The notes beneath the pieces are model-generated. The model saw only the letters and a list, made by a program, of their open reading frames with translations, was not told the origin of the DNA and did no database searches. The position numbers and the translations under genes are program-made. From NCBI GenBank assembly GCA_023055505.1, contig JALIRH010000075.1, positions 496,001 to 560,000 of the forward strand: a stretch of DNA of 64,000 nt, written 5' to 3'. Shown here piece after piece: positions 10,201 through 22,560 of this stretch. Each line of letters begins with the position of its first letter. The first letter of the stretch is position 1. Origin of the DNA: Callipepla californica brunnescens. Taxonomy: Eukaryota > Chordata > Aves > Galliformes > Odontophoridae.

Positions 10201-12577
10201 TATTAGAAGGTGCACATACCGGCACAAGCACTATGCACGAACCGCTGTTAACCGCGGATTCCGATTCAATCGCATCAATCGCCTTTACTTCTGAGATTGC
10301 CGCTAAGGAAGACGCGAGTCAGAAGACTGCCTTACACTCTATAGCGGCTTCTTATTCAGCCGTCTACTGCCCTATATAACGATTCGCGGTTTACGCATGT
10401 AAGGGACTCAGTTTCAGGAGCTGTACGAGAACGTATGCTGAACCCCAATGTTAGTGAGACGTAAAATTTAAATCCCACTTTGCTCTGCAACTGAATACAA
10501 AGTATGTCTGCATCGGTCATTCACCTGCAAGCACGATTTCAAACTTTTCTCTGACAACTGTTCTTATCCATTTTAGTTCCTCTATGTAACACAGTCACTC
10601 CTCGTTTCCTTTCCATACAGAGTGATCTGTATGATTCTTCACAGAACCATGTGCTGTTCAGTGCTAAGGAAACAGTGTAGATGCTTAAAGTACTTATAGA
10701 TGTTTCCTCTACCAAATGCATCTGTATTTCCTCCTCTTACAATTGTTTCCCAATAATCTTTTCATTTGAACCTGTAGAATGCAAATTATAAGAAGGTGCA
10801 CATAACGGCACAAGCACTATGCACGAACCGCCGTTAACCGCGGATTCCGATTCAATCGCATCAATCGCCTTTACTTCTGAGATTGCCGCTAAGGAAGACG
10901 CGAGTCAGAAGACTGCCGATCATTGTTTTCGGCTTCTCTATTCACCCGGCTGTCTTTCTATATTAAGGAATCGCGACTTTCACGTGAAAGTGACTCAGTT
11001 TCAGGAGCTGTATTAGAATGTACACTGTACCCCAGTGTTAGCGAGAGGGAAATTTTAAATCCATCTTAACTCTGCTACTGAATGCAAAGTAATTCTGCAT
11101 CGGTCATTCACCTGCAAGCACGATTTCAAACTTTTCTCTGACAAGTGTTGTTATCCATTTTAGATCCTCATTGTAACACATCACTCCTCGTTTCCCTACC
11201 ATACACAGTGATCGTTTTGATTCCTCACAGAACCATGTGCTGTTTAGTGCTAAGGAAACAGTGTAGATACTTAAAGTACTTAGACCTGTTTCCTCTAACA
11301 AATGCATGTGTCATTTCAACACTTACTATTGTTTCCCAGTAAGCCTTTTCATTGGAGCTTCTATAATGCAGATTATAAGAAGGTGCACATACCGGCACAA
11401 GCACTATGCACGAACCGCTGTTACCGCGGATTCCGATTCAATCGCATCAATCGCCTTTACTTCTGAGATTGCCGCTAAGGAAGACGCGAGTCAGAAGACT
11501 GCCGATCATTGTTTTCGGCTTCTCTATTCACCCGGCTGTCTTTCTATATTAAGGAATCGCGACTATCACGTGAAAGTGACTCAGTTTCAGGAGCTGTATT
11601 AGAATGTATACTGTACCCCAGTGTTAGCGAGAGGGAAATTTTAAATCCATCTTAACTCTGCTACTGAATGCAAAGTAATTCTGCATCGGTCATTCAACTG
11701 CAAGCACGATTTCAAACTTTTCTCTGACAAGTGTTGTTATCCATTTTAGATCCTCATTGTAACACATCACTCCTCGTTTCCCTACCATACACAGTGATCG
11801 TTTTGATTCCTCACAGAACCATGTGCTGTTTAGTGCTAAGGAAACAGTGTAGATACTTAAAGTACTTAGACCTGTTTCCTCTAACAAATGCATGTGTCAT
11901 TTCAACACTTACTATTGTTTCCCAGTAAGCCTTTTCATTGGAGCTTCTATAATGCAGATTATAAGAAGGTGCACATACCGGCACAAGCACTATGCACGAA
12001 CCGCTGTTAACCGCGGATTCCGATTCAATCGCATCAATCGCCTTTACTTCTGAGATTGCCGGTAAGGAAGACGCGAGTCAGAAGACTGCCTTACACTCTA
12101 TAGCGGCTTCTTATTCAGCCGTCTACTGTCCTATATAACGATTCGTGGTTAACGCATGTAAGGGACTCAGTTTCAGGAGCTGTACGAGAACGTATGCTGA
12201 ACCCCAATGTTAGTGAGACGAAAAATTTAAATCCCACTTTGCTCTGCAACTGAATACAAAGTATGTCTGCATCGGTCATTCACCTGCAAGCACGATTTCA
12301 AACTTTTCTCTGAGAAGTGTTCTTATCCATTTGAGATCCTCTATGTTACACAGTCACTCCTCGTTTCCTTACTCTACACAGTGATCGTTTTGATTCCTCA
12401 CAGAACCATGTGCTGTTCAGTGCTAAGGAAACAGTGTAGATGCTATAATTACTTATAGCTGTTTCCTCTACCAAATGCATGTGTCATTTCACCACATACA
12501 ATTTTTGCCAGTCAACCTTTTCATTGGAACTTCAATAATGCAAATTGTAAGAAGGTGCACATACCGGCACAAGCTCT
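7298..12577. repeat. D-led block 1: D E C F F A E E A (9 monomers)
   Basis: Anchors are 7298, 7886, 8470, 9060, 9647, 10233, 10819, 11406 and 11992, spanning 5,280 bp. The order equals the 11-monomer unit at 45463-51917 without its A' and one terminal A. The adjacent F pair and adjacent E pair are near-identical to each other. The E monomer at 11406 lacks one A in the core (GCTGTTACCGCGG). Confidence 0.82.
10976..10991. repeat. Perfect 16-bp palindrome with CACGTG centre in class E (example copy)
   Basis: ACTTTCACGTGAAAGT equals its own reverse complement. Identical copies begin at 10976, 13322, 18018, 39751, 43273, 46207, 49729, 50315, 52662, 55008, 55593, 62639 and 63224. The E monomer at 11406 has one change (ACTATCACGTG). 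The one at 7886 has ACTTTCAAGAAAGT at 8042-8055, losing the centre but keeping the arms. CACGTG is the canonical E-box hexamer bound by many bHLH proteins. Its use here is unproven. Confidence 0.8.
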
Positions 12578-15500
12578 ATGCACGAACCGCTGTTAACCGC
12601 GGATTCCGATTCAATCGCATCAATCGCCTTGACTTCTGATTTTGCCGCTAAGGAAGAAGCGAGTCAGAAGACTGCCGAGCACTATATATCGGCTTCACTA
12701 CTTTTCCGGCAATCATTCTATCTTAACGAATCGCTACTTACAAGTGAAAGTGACTCAGTTTCAGGAGCTGTATGAGAATATATACTGGACTCCAGTGTTA
12801 GTGAGAGGGAAATTTTAAATTCCAATTTACTCTGCGAATGAATGCAAAGTATGTCTGCATCGATCATTCACCTGCAAGCACGATTTCAAACTTTTCTCTG
12901 ACCACTGTTCATATCCATTTTAGTTCCTCTATGTAACATAGTCACTCCTCGTTTCCTTACTCTACACAGTGATCGTTTTGATTCTCCACAGAACCATATG
13001 CTGTCTAGTGCTAATGAAACAGTGTAGATGCTTAAAGTACTTATAGATGTTTCCTCTACCAAATGCATCTGTATTTCCTCCTCTTACAATTGTTTCCCAA
13101 TAATCTTTTCATTTGAACCTGTAGAATGCAAATTATAAGAAGGTGCACATAACGGCACAAGCACTATGCACGAACCGCCGTTAACCGCGGATTCCGATTC
13201 AATCGCATCAATCGCCTTTACTTCTGAGATTGCCGGTAAGGAAGGCGCAAGTCAGAAGACTGCCGATCATTGTTTTCGGCTTCTCTATTCAGGCGGCTGT
13301 CTTGCTATATTTCGAATCGCGACTTTCACGTGAAAGTGACTCAGTTTCAGGAGCTGTATGAGAATGTATACTGTACCCCAGTGTTAACGAGAGGGAAATT
13401 TTAAATTCCAATATACTCTGTGAATGAATGCAAAGTATGTCTGCATCGGTCATTCACCTGCAAGCACGATTTCAAACTTTTCTCTGACAAGTGTTGTTAT
13501 CCATTTTAGATCCTCATTGTAACACATCACTCCTCGTTTCCCTACCATACACAGTGATCGTTTTGATTCCACACAAATCCATGTGCTGTTCAGTGCTAAG
13601 GAAACAGTGTAGATGCTTAAACTACTTATAGATGTTTCCTCTACCAAATGCATCTGTATTTCCTCCTCTTACAATTGTTTCCCAATAATCTTTTCATTTG
13701 AACCTGTAGAATGCAAATTATAAGAAGGTGCACATACCGGCACAAGCACTATGCACGAACCGCTGTTAACCGCGGATTCCGATTCAATCGCATCAATCGC
13801 CTTTACTTCTGAGATTGCCGCTAAGGAAGACGCGAGTCAGAAGACTGCCTTACACTCTATAGCGGCTTCACTATTCAGCCCTCTGCTGTCCTATATAACG
13901 ATTCGCGGTTAACGCATGTAAGGGACTCAGTTTCAGGAGCTGTACGAGAACGTATGCTGAACCCCAATGTTAGTGAGATGAAAAATTAAAATCCCACTTT
14001 GCTCTGCAACTGAATACAAAGTATGTCTGCATCAGTCATTCACCTGCAAGCACGATTTCAAACTTTTCTCTGAGAAGTGTTCTTATCCATTTGAGATCCT
14101 CTATGTTACACAGTCACTCCTCGTTTCCTTACTCTACACAGTGATCGTTTTGATTCCTCACAGAACCATGTGCTGTTCAGTGCTAAGGAAACAGTGTAGA
14201 TACTTAAAGTACTTAGACCTGTTTCCTCTAACAAATGCATGTGTCATTTCAACACTTACTATTGTTTCCCAGTAAGCCTTTTCATTGGAGCTTCTATAAT
14301 GCAGATTATAAGAAGGTGCACATACCGGCACAAGCACTATGCACGAACCGCTGTTAACCGCGGATTCCGATTCAATCGCATCAGTCGCCTTTACTTCTGA
14401 GATTGCCGGTAAGGAAGACGCGAGTCAGAAGACTGCCTTACACTCTATAGCGGCTTCACTATTCAGCCCTCTGCTGTCCTATATAACAAATCGCAAATAA
14501 CGCATGTAAGGAACTCAGTTTCAGGAGATGTACGAGAATGTATGCTGAACCCCAATGTTAGTGAGATGAAAAATTTAAATCCCACTTTGCTCTGCAACTG
14601 AATACAAATTATGTCTGCATCGGTCATTCACCTGCAAGCACGATTTCAAACTTTTCTCTGAGAAGTGTTCTTATCCATTTGAGATCCTTTATGAAACACA
14701 GTCACTCCTCGTTTCCTTTCCATACAGAGTGATCTTTATGATTCTTCACAGAACCATGTGCTGTTCAGTGCGAAGGAAACAGTGTAGATGCTTAAAGTAA
14801 TTAGAGATGTTTCCTCTATCAAATGCATCTGAATTTCCACCTCTTACAATTCTTTCCCAAGAAACATTTTTTGGGAGCTTCCTCCATGCAAATTATAAGA
14901 AGGTGCACATACCGGCACAAGCACTATGCACGAACCGCCGTTAACCGCGGATTCTGATTCAATCGCATCAATCGCCTTTACTTCTGAGTTTGCCGCTAAG
15001 GAAGAAGCGAGTCAGAAGACTGCCGATCACTGTATAGCTGCTTCTCTATTCACCCGGCTGTCTTTCTATATTAAGGAATCGCGAAAAAACACGTGAAAAT
15101 GAGTCTGTTTCAGGAGCTGTATGAGAATGTATACTGGAAATCAGTGTTAGTGAGAGGGAAATTTTAAATCCCACTACTTTTCTGCTACTGAATGCAAAGT
15201 ATGTCTGCATCAGTCATTCACCTGCAAGCACGATTTCAAACTTTTCTCTGACAACTGTTGTTATACATTTTAGATCCTCATTGTAACACAGTCACTCCTC
15301 GTTTCCTTACTCTACCCAGTGATCCTTTTGATTCTCCACAGAACCATATGCTGTCTAGTGCTAAGGAAACAGTGTAGATGCTTAAAGTACTTATAGATGT
15401 TTCCTCTACCAAATGAATCTGAATTTCCACCTCTTACAATTCTTTCCCAGTAAGCCTTTTCATTGGAGCTTCTATAATGCAGATTATAAGAAGGTGCACA

Positions 15501-18500
15501 TACCGGCACAAGCACTATGCACGAACCGCTGTTAACTGCGGATTCCGATTCAATCGCATCAATCGCCTTTACTTCTGAGATTGCCGCTAAGGAAGACGCG
15601 AGTCAGAAGACTGCCTTACACTCTATAGCGGCTTCTTAGTCAGCCGTCTACTGTCCTATATAAAGATCGCGGTTAGCGCATGTAAGGGACTCAGTTTCAG
15701 GAGATGTACGAGAATGTATGCTGAACCCCAAAGTTTTTGAGACGAAAAATTTAAATCCCACTTTGCTCTGCAACTGAATGCAAAGCATGTCTGCATCGGT
15801 CATTCACCTGCAAGCACGATTTCAAACTTTTCTCTGAGAAGTGTTCTTATCCATTTTAGATCCATTATGTAACACAGTCACTCCTCAATTCCTTACTCTA
15901 CAAAGTGATCGTTTTGTTTCTCCACAGAACCATAAGCTGTTTAGTGCTAAGGAAACAGTGTAGATGCTTAAAGTACTTTTAGATGTTTCCTCTACCAAAT
16001 GCATCTGAATTTAAACCTCTTACAATTCTTTCCCAATAAACTTTTTATTGGAGCTTCTTTCATGCAAATTATAAGAAGGTGCACATACCGGCACATGCTC
16101 TATGCACGAACCGCTGTTAACCGCGGATTCCGACTCAATCGAATCAATTGCCTTTACTTCTGAGATTGCCGCTAAGGAAGACTCGAGACAGAGGACGGCC
16201 TTACACTCTATAGCGGCTTCTTATTCAGCCGTCTACTGTCCTATATAACGATTCGCGGTTAACGCATGTAAGGGACTCAGTTTCAGGAGCTGTACGAGAA
16301 CGTATGCTGAACCCCAATGTTAGTGAGATGAAAAATTTAAATCCCACTTTGCTCTGCAACTGAATACAAAGTATGTCTGCATCGGTCATTCACCTGCAAG
16401 CACGATTTCAAACTTTTCTCTGAGAAGTGTTCTTATCCATTTGAGATCCTCTATGTTACACAGTCACTCCTCGTTTCCTTACTCTACACAGTGATCGTTT
16501 TGATTCCTCACAGAACCATATGCTGTTTAGTGCCAAGGAAACAGTGTAGATGCTTAAAGTAATTAGAGATGTTTCCTCTACCAAATGCATCTGAATTTCC
16601 ACCTCTTACAATTCTTTCCCAGTAAGCCTTTTCATTGGAGCTTCTATAATGCAGATTATAAGAAGGTGCACATACCGGCACATGCTCTATGCACGAACCG
16701 CTGTTAACCGCGGATTCCGATTCAATCGAATCAATTGCCTTTACTTCTGAGATTGCCGCTAAGGAAGACTCGAGACAGAGGACGGCCTTACACTCTATAG
16801 CGGCTTCTTATTCAGCCCTCTACTGTCCTATATAACGATTCGCGGTTAACGCATGTAAGGGACTCAGTTTCAGGAGCTGTACGAGAACGTATGCTGAACC
16901 CACATGTTAGTGAGATGAAAAATTTAAATCCCACTTTGCTCTGCAACTGAATACAAAGTATGTCTGCATCGGTCATTCACCTGCAAGCACGATTTCAAAC
17001 TTTTCTCTGAGAAGTGTTCTTATCCATTTGAGATCCTCTATGTTACACAGTCACTCCTCGTTTCCTTACTCTACACAGTGATCGTTTTGATTCCTCACAG
17101 AACCATATGCTGTTTAGTGCCAAGGAAACAGTGTAGATGCTTAAACTACTTATAGATGTTTCCTCTACCAAATGCATCTGAATTTCCACATCTTACAATT
17201 CTTTCCCAATAAACTTTTTATAGGAACTTCCTTCATGCAAATTATTAGAAGGTGCACATACCGGCACAAGCACTATGCACGAACCGCTGTTAACCGCGGA
17301 TTCCGATTCAATCGCATCAATCGCCTTTACTTCTGAGATTGCCGGTAAGGAAGACGCGAGTCAGAAGACTGCCTTACACTCTATAGCGGCTTCTTATTCA
17401 GCCGTCTACTGTCCTATATAATGATTCGCGGTTTACGCATGTAAGGGACTCAGTTTCAGGAGCTGTACGAGAACGTATGCTGAACCCCAATGTTAGTGAG
17501 ACGTAAAATTTAAATCCCACTTTGCTCTGCAACTGAATACAAAGTATGTCTGCATCGGTCATTCACCTGCAAGCACGATTTCAAACTTTTCTCTGACAAC
17601 TGTTGTTATACATTTTAGATCCTCATTGTAACACAGTCACTCCTCGTTTCCTTTCCATACAGAGTGATCTTTATGATTCTTCACAGAACCATGTGCTGTT
17701 CAGTGCTAAGGAAACAGTGTAGATGCTTAAAGTACTTATAGATGTTTCCTCTACCAAATGCATCTGTATTTCCTCCTCTTACAATTGTTTCCCAATAATC
17801 TTTTCATTTGAACCTGTAGAATGCAAATTATAAGAAGGTGCACATAACGGCTCAAGCACTATGCACGAACCGCCGTTAACCGCGGATTCCGATTCAATCG
17901 CATCAATCGCCTTTACTTCTGAGATTGCCGCTAAGGAAGACGCGAGTCAGAAGACTGCCGATCATTGTTTTCGGCTTCTCTATTCACCCGGCTGTCTTTC
18001 TATATTAAGGAATCGCGACTTTCACGTGAAAGTGACTCAGTTTCAGGAGCTGTATTAGAATGTATACTGTACCCCAGTGTTAGCGAGAGGGAAATTTTAA
18101 ATCCATCTTAACTCTGCTACTGAATGCAAAGTAATTCTGCATCGGTCATTCAACTGCAAGCACGATTTCAAACTTTTCTCTGACAAGTGTTGTTATCCAT
18201 TTTAGATCCTCATTGTAACACATCACTCCTCGTTTCCCTACCATACACAGTGATCGTTTTGATTCCTCACAGAACCATGTGCTGTTTAGTGCTAAGGAAA
18301 CAGTGTAGATACTTAAAGTACTTAGACCTGTTTCCTCTAACAAATGCATGTGTCATTTCAACACTTACTATTGTTTCCCAGTAAGCCTTTTCATTGGAGC
18401 TTCTATAATGCAGATTATAAGAAGGTGCACATACCGGCACAAGCACTATGCACGAACCGCTGTTAACCGCGGATTCCGATTCAATCGCATCAATCGCCTT

Positions 18501-19034
18501 TACTTCTGAGATTGCCGGTAAGGAAGACGCGAGTCAGAAGACTGCCTTACACTCTATTGCGGCTTCTTATTCAGCCCTCTACTGTCCTATATAACGATTC
18601 GCGGTTAACGCATGTAAGGGACTCAGTTTCAGGAGCTGTACGAGAACGTATGCTGAACCCCAATGTTAGTGAGACGAAAAATTTAAATCCCACTTTGCTC
18701 TGCAACTGAATACAAAGTATGTCTGCATCGGTCATTCACCTGCAAGCACGATTTCAAACTTTTCTCTGAGAAGTGTTCTTATCCATTTGAGATCCTCTAT
18801 GTTACACAGTCACTCCTCGTTTCCTTACTCTACACAGTGATCGTTTTGATTCCTCACAGAACCATGTGCTGTTCAGTGCTAAGGAAACAGTGTAGATACT
18901 TAAAGTACTTAGACCTGTTTCCTCTAACAAATGCATGTGTCATTTCAACACTTACTATTGTTTCCCAGTAAGCCTTTTCATTGGAGCTTCTATAATGCAG
19001 ATTATAAGAAGGTGCACATACCGGCACAAGCACT
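12578..19034. repeat. D-led block 2: D E B B C A' F F A E A (11 monomers)
   Basis: Anchors are 12578, 13166, 13751, 14339, 14926, 15517, 16102, 16689, 17275, 17861 and 18448, spanning 6,457 bp. This is the same overall length as the 11-monomer units downstream, but two B monomers stand after D E and a single E is present. The run B C A' F at 14339-16688 resembles 57786-60133, including the shared GTTAACTGCGG and CTTAGTCAGCC tags in A' and the rare CCATAAGC start of a motif near 15931 and 59378. Confidence 0.8.
13751..14338 (+). repeat. Chimeric monomer B/A
   Basis: The 5' part carries the B hallmark CTATTCAGCCCTCTGCTGTC, but the continuation is ATATAACGATTCGCGG, typical of class A, instead of ACAAATCGC. 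The switch lies between roughly 13888 and 13900. This is the signature expected of an out-of-register exchange or gene conversion between a B and an A monomer. Confidence 0.7.
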
Positions 19035-22000
19035 ATGCACGAACCGCTGTTAACCGCGGATTCCGATTCAATCGCATCAATCGCCTTTACTTCTGAGATT
19101 GCCGGTAAGGAAGACGCGAGTCAGAAGACTGCCTTACACTCTATAGCGGCTTCACTATTCAGCCCTCTGCTGTCCTATATAACAAATCGCGAATAACGCA
19201 TGTAAGGAACTCAGTTTCAGGAGCTGTACGAGAATGTATGCTGAACCCCAAAGTTTTTGAGACGAAAAATTTAAATCCCACTTTGCTCTGCAACTGAATA
19301 CAAAGTATGTCTGCATTGGTCATTCACCTGCAAGCACGATTTCAAACTTTTCTCTGAGAAGTGTTCTTATCCATTTGAGATCCATTATGTAACACAGTCA
19401 CTCCTCGTTTCCTTTCCATACAGAGTGATCTTTATGATTCTTCACAGAACCATGTGCTGTTCAGTGCTAAGGAAACAGTGTAGATGCTTAAAGTAATTAG
19501 AGATGTTTCCTCTATCAAATGCATCTGAATTTCCACCTCTTACAATTCTTTCCCAAGAAACTTTTTATTGGAGCTTCCTCCATGCAAATTATAAGAAGGT
19601 GCACATACCGGCACAAGCACTATGCACGAACCGCTGTTAACCGCGGATTCCAATTCAATCGCATCAATCGCCTTTACTTCTGAGTTTGCCGCTAAGGAAG
19701 AAGCGAGTCAGAAGACTGCCGATCACTGTATAGCGGCTTCTCTATTCACCCGGCTGTCTTTCTATATTAAGGAATCGCGAAAAACACGTGAAAATGAGTC
19801 TGTTTCAGGAGCTGTATGAGAATGTATACTGGACATCAGTGTTAGTGAGAGGGAAATTTTAAATCCCACTACTTTTCTGCTACTGAATGCAAAGTATGTC
19901 TGCATCAGTCATTCACCTGCAAGCACGATTTCAAACTTTTCTCTGACAACTGTTGTTATACATTTTAGATCCTCATTGTAACACAGTCACTCCTCGTTTC
20001 CTTACTCTACACAGTGATCCTTTTGATTCTCCACAGAACCATATGCTGTCTAGTGCCAAGGAAACAGTGTAGATGCTTAAACTACTTATAGATGTTTCCT
20101 CTACCAAATGCATCTGAATTTCCACCTCTTACAATTCTTTCCCAGTAAGCCTTTTCATTGGAGCTTCTATAATGCAGATTATAAGAAGGTGCACATACCG
20201 GCACAAGCACTATGCACGAACCGCTGTTAACCGCGGATTCCGATTCAATCGCATCAATCGCCTTTACTTCTGAGATTGCCGCTAAGGAAGACGCGAGTCA
20301 GAAGACTGCCTTACACTCTATAGCGGCTTCTTATTCAGCCGTCTACTGTCCTATATAAAGATCGCGGTTAGAGCATGTAAGGAACTCAGTTTCAGGAGAT
20401 GTACGAGAATGTATGCTGAACCCCAAAGTTTTTGAGACGAAAAATTTAAATCCCACTTTGCTCTGCAACTGAATGCAAAGCATGTCTGCATCGGTCATTC
20501 ACCTGCATCACGATTTCAAACTTTTCTCTGAGAAGTGTTCTTATCCATTTTAGATCCATTATGTAACACAGTCACTCCTCAATTCCTTACTCTACACAGT
20601 GATCGTTTTGTTTCTCCACAGAACCATATGCTGTTTAGTGCTAAGGAAACAGTGTAGATGCTTAAAGTACTTATAGATGTTTCCTCTACCAAATGCATCT
20701 GAATTTAAACCTCTTACAATTCTTTCCCAATCAACTTTTTATTGGAGCTTCTTTCATGCAAATTATAAGAAGGTGCACATACCGGCACAAGCACTATGCA
20801 CGAACCGCTGTTAACCGCGGATTCCGATTCAATCGCATCAATCGCCTTTACTTCTGATATTACCGCTAAGGAAGACGCGAGTCAGAAGACTGTCTTACAC
20901 TCTATAGCGGCTTCTTATTCAGCCGTCTACTGTCCTATATAACGATTCGCGGTTAATGCATGTAAGGGACTCAGTTTCAGGAGCTGTACGAGAACGTATG
21001 CTGAACCCCAATGTTAGTGAGACGAAAAATTTAAATCCCACTTTGCTCTGCAACTGAATACAAAGTATGTCTGCATCGGTCATTCACCTGCAAGCACGAT
21101 TTCAAACTTTTCTCTGAGAAGTGTTCTTATCCATTTGAGATCCTCTATGTTACACAGTCACTCCTCGTTTCCTTACTCTACACAGTGATCGTTTTGATTC
21201 CTCACAGAAACATGTGCTGTTCAGTGCTAAGGAAACAGTGTAGATACTTAAAGTACTTAGACCTGTTTCCTCTAACAAATGCATGTGTCATTTCAACACT
21301 TACTATTGTTTCCCAGTAAGCCTTTTCATTGGAGCTTCTATAATGCAGATTATAAGAAGGTGCACATACCGGCACAAGCACTATGCACGAACCGCTGTTA
21401 ACCGCGGATTCCGATTCAATCGCATCAATCGCCTTTACTTCTGAGATTGCCGGTAAGGAAGACGCGAGTCAGAAGACTGCCTTACACTCTATAGCGGCTT
21501 CACTATTCAGCCCTCTGCTGTCCTATATAACAAATCGCAAATAACGCATGTAAGGAACTCAGTTTCAGGAGATGTACGAGAATGTATGCTGAACCCCAAT
21601 GTTAGTGAGATGAAAAATTTAAATCCCACTTTGCTCTGCAACTGAATACAAAGTATGTCTGCATCGGTCATTCACCTGCAAGCACGATTTCAAACTTTTC
21701 TCTGAGAAGTGTTCTTATCCATTTGAGATCCTTTATGTAACACAGTCACTCCTCGTTTCCTTTCCATACAGAGTGATCTTTATGATTCTTCACAGAACCA
21801 TGTGCTGTTCAGTGCTAAGGAAACAGTGTAGATGCTTAAAGTAATTAGAGATGTTTCCTCTACCAAATGCATCTGAATTTCCACCTCTTACAATTCTTTC
21901 CCAAGAAACTTTTTATTGGAGCTTCCTCCATGCAAATTATTAGAAGGTGCACATACCGGCACAAGCACTATGCACGAACCGCTGTTAACCGCGGATTCCG

Positions 22001-22560
22001 ATTCAATCGCATCAATCGCCTTTACTTCTGAGTTTGCCGCTAAGGAAGAAGCGAGTCAGAAGACTGCCGATCACTGTATAGCGGCTTCTCTATTCACCCG
22101 GCTGTCTTTCTATATTAAGGAATCGCGAAAAACACGTGAAAAATGAGTCTGTTTCAGGAGCTGTATGAGAATGTATACTGGACATCAGTGTTAGTGAGAG
22201 GGAAATTTTAAATCCCACTACTTTTCTGCTACTGAATGCAAAGTATGTCTGCATCAGTCATTCACCTGCAAGCACGATTTCAAACTTTTCTCTGACAACT
22301 GTTGTTATACAATTTCGATCCTCATTGTAACACAGTCAACCCTCGTTTCCTTACTCTACCCAGTGATCCTTTTGATTCTCCACAGAAACATATGCTGTCT
22401 AGTGCCAAGGAAACAGTGTAGATGCTTAAAGTACTTATAGATGTTTCCTCTACCAAATGCATCTGAATTTCCACCTCTTACAATTCTTTCCCAGTAAGCC
22501 TTTTCATTGGAGCTTCTATAATGCAGATTATAAGAAGGTGCACATACCGGCACAAGCACT
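19035..22560. repeat. Transitional stretch B C A' A B C (6 monomers)
   Basis: Anchors are 19035, 19622, 20212, 20796, 21383 and 21970. The terminal A B C (20796, 21383, 21970) is repeated by the A B C at 22561, 23147 and 23734 at an offset of 1,764-1,765 bp. This marks a three-monomer duplication at the entry into the 8-monomer HOR. D, E and F do not occur here. Confidence 0.78.
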
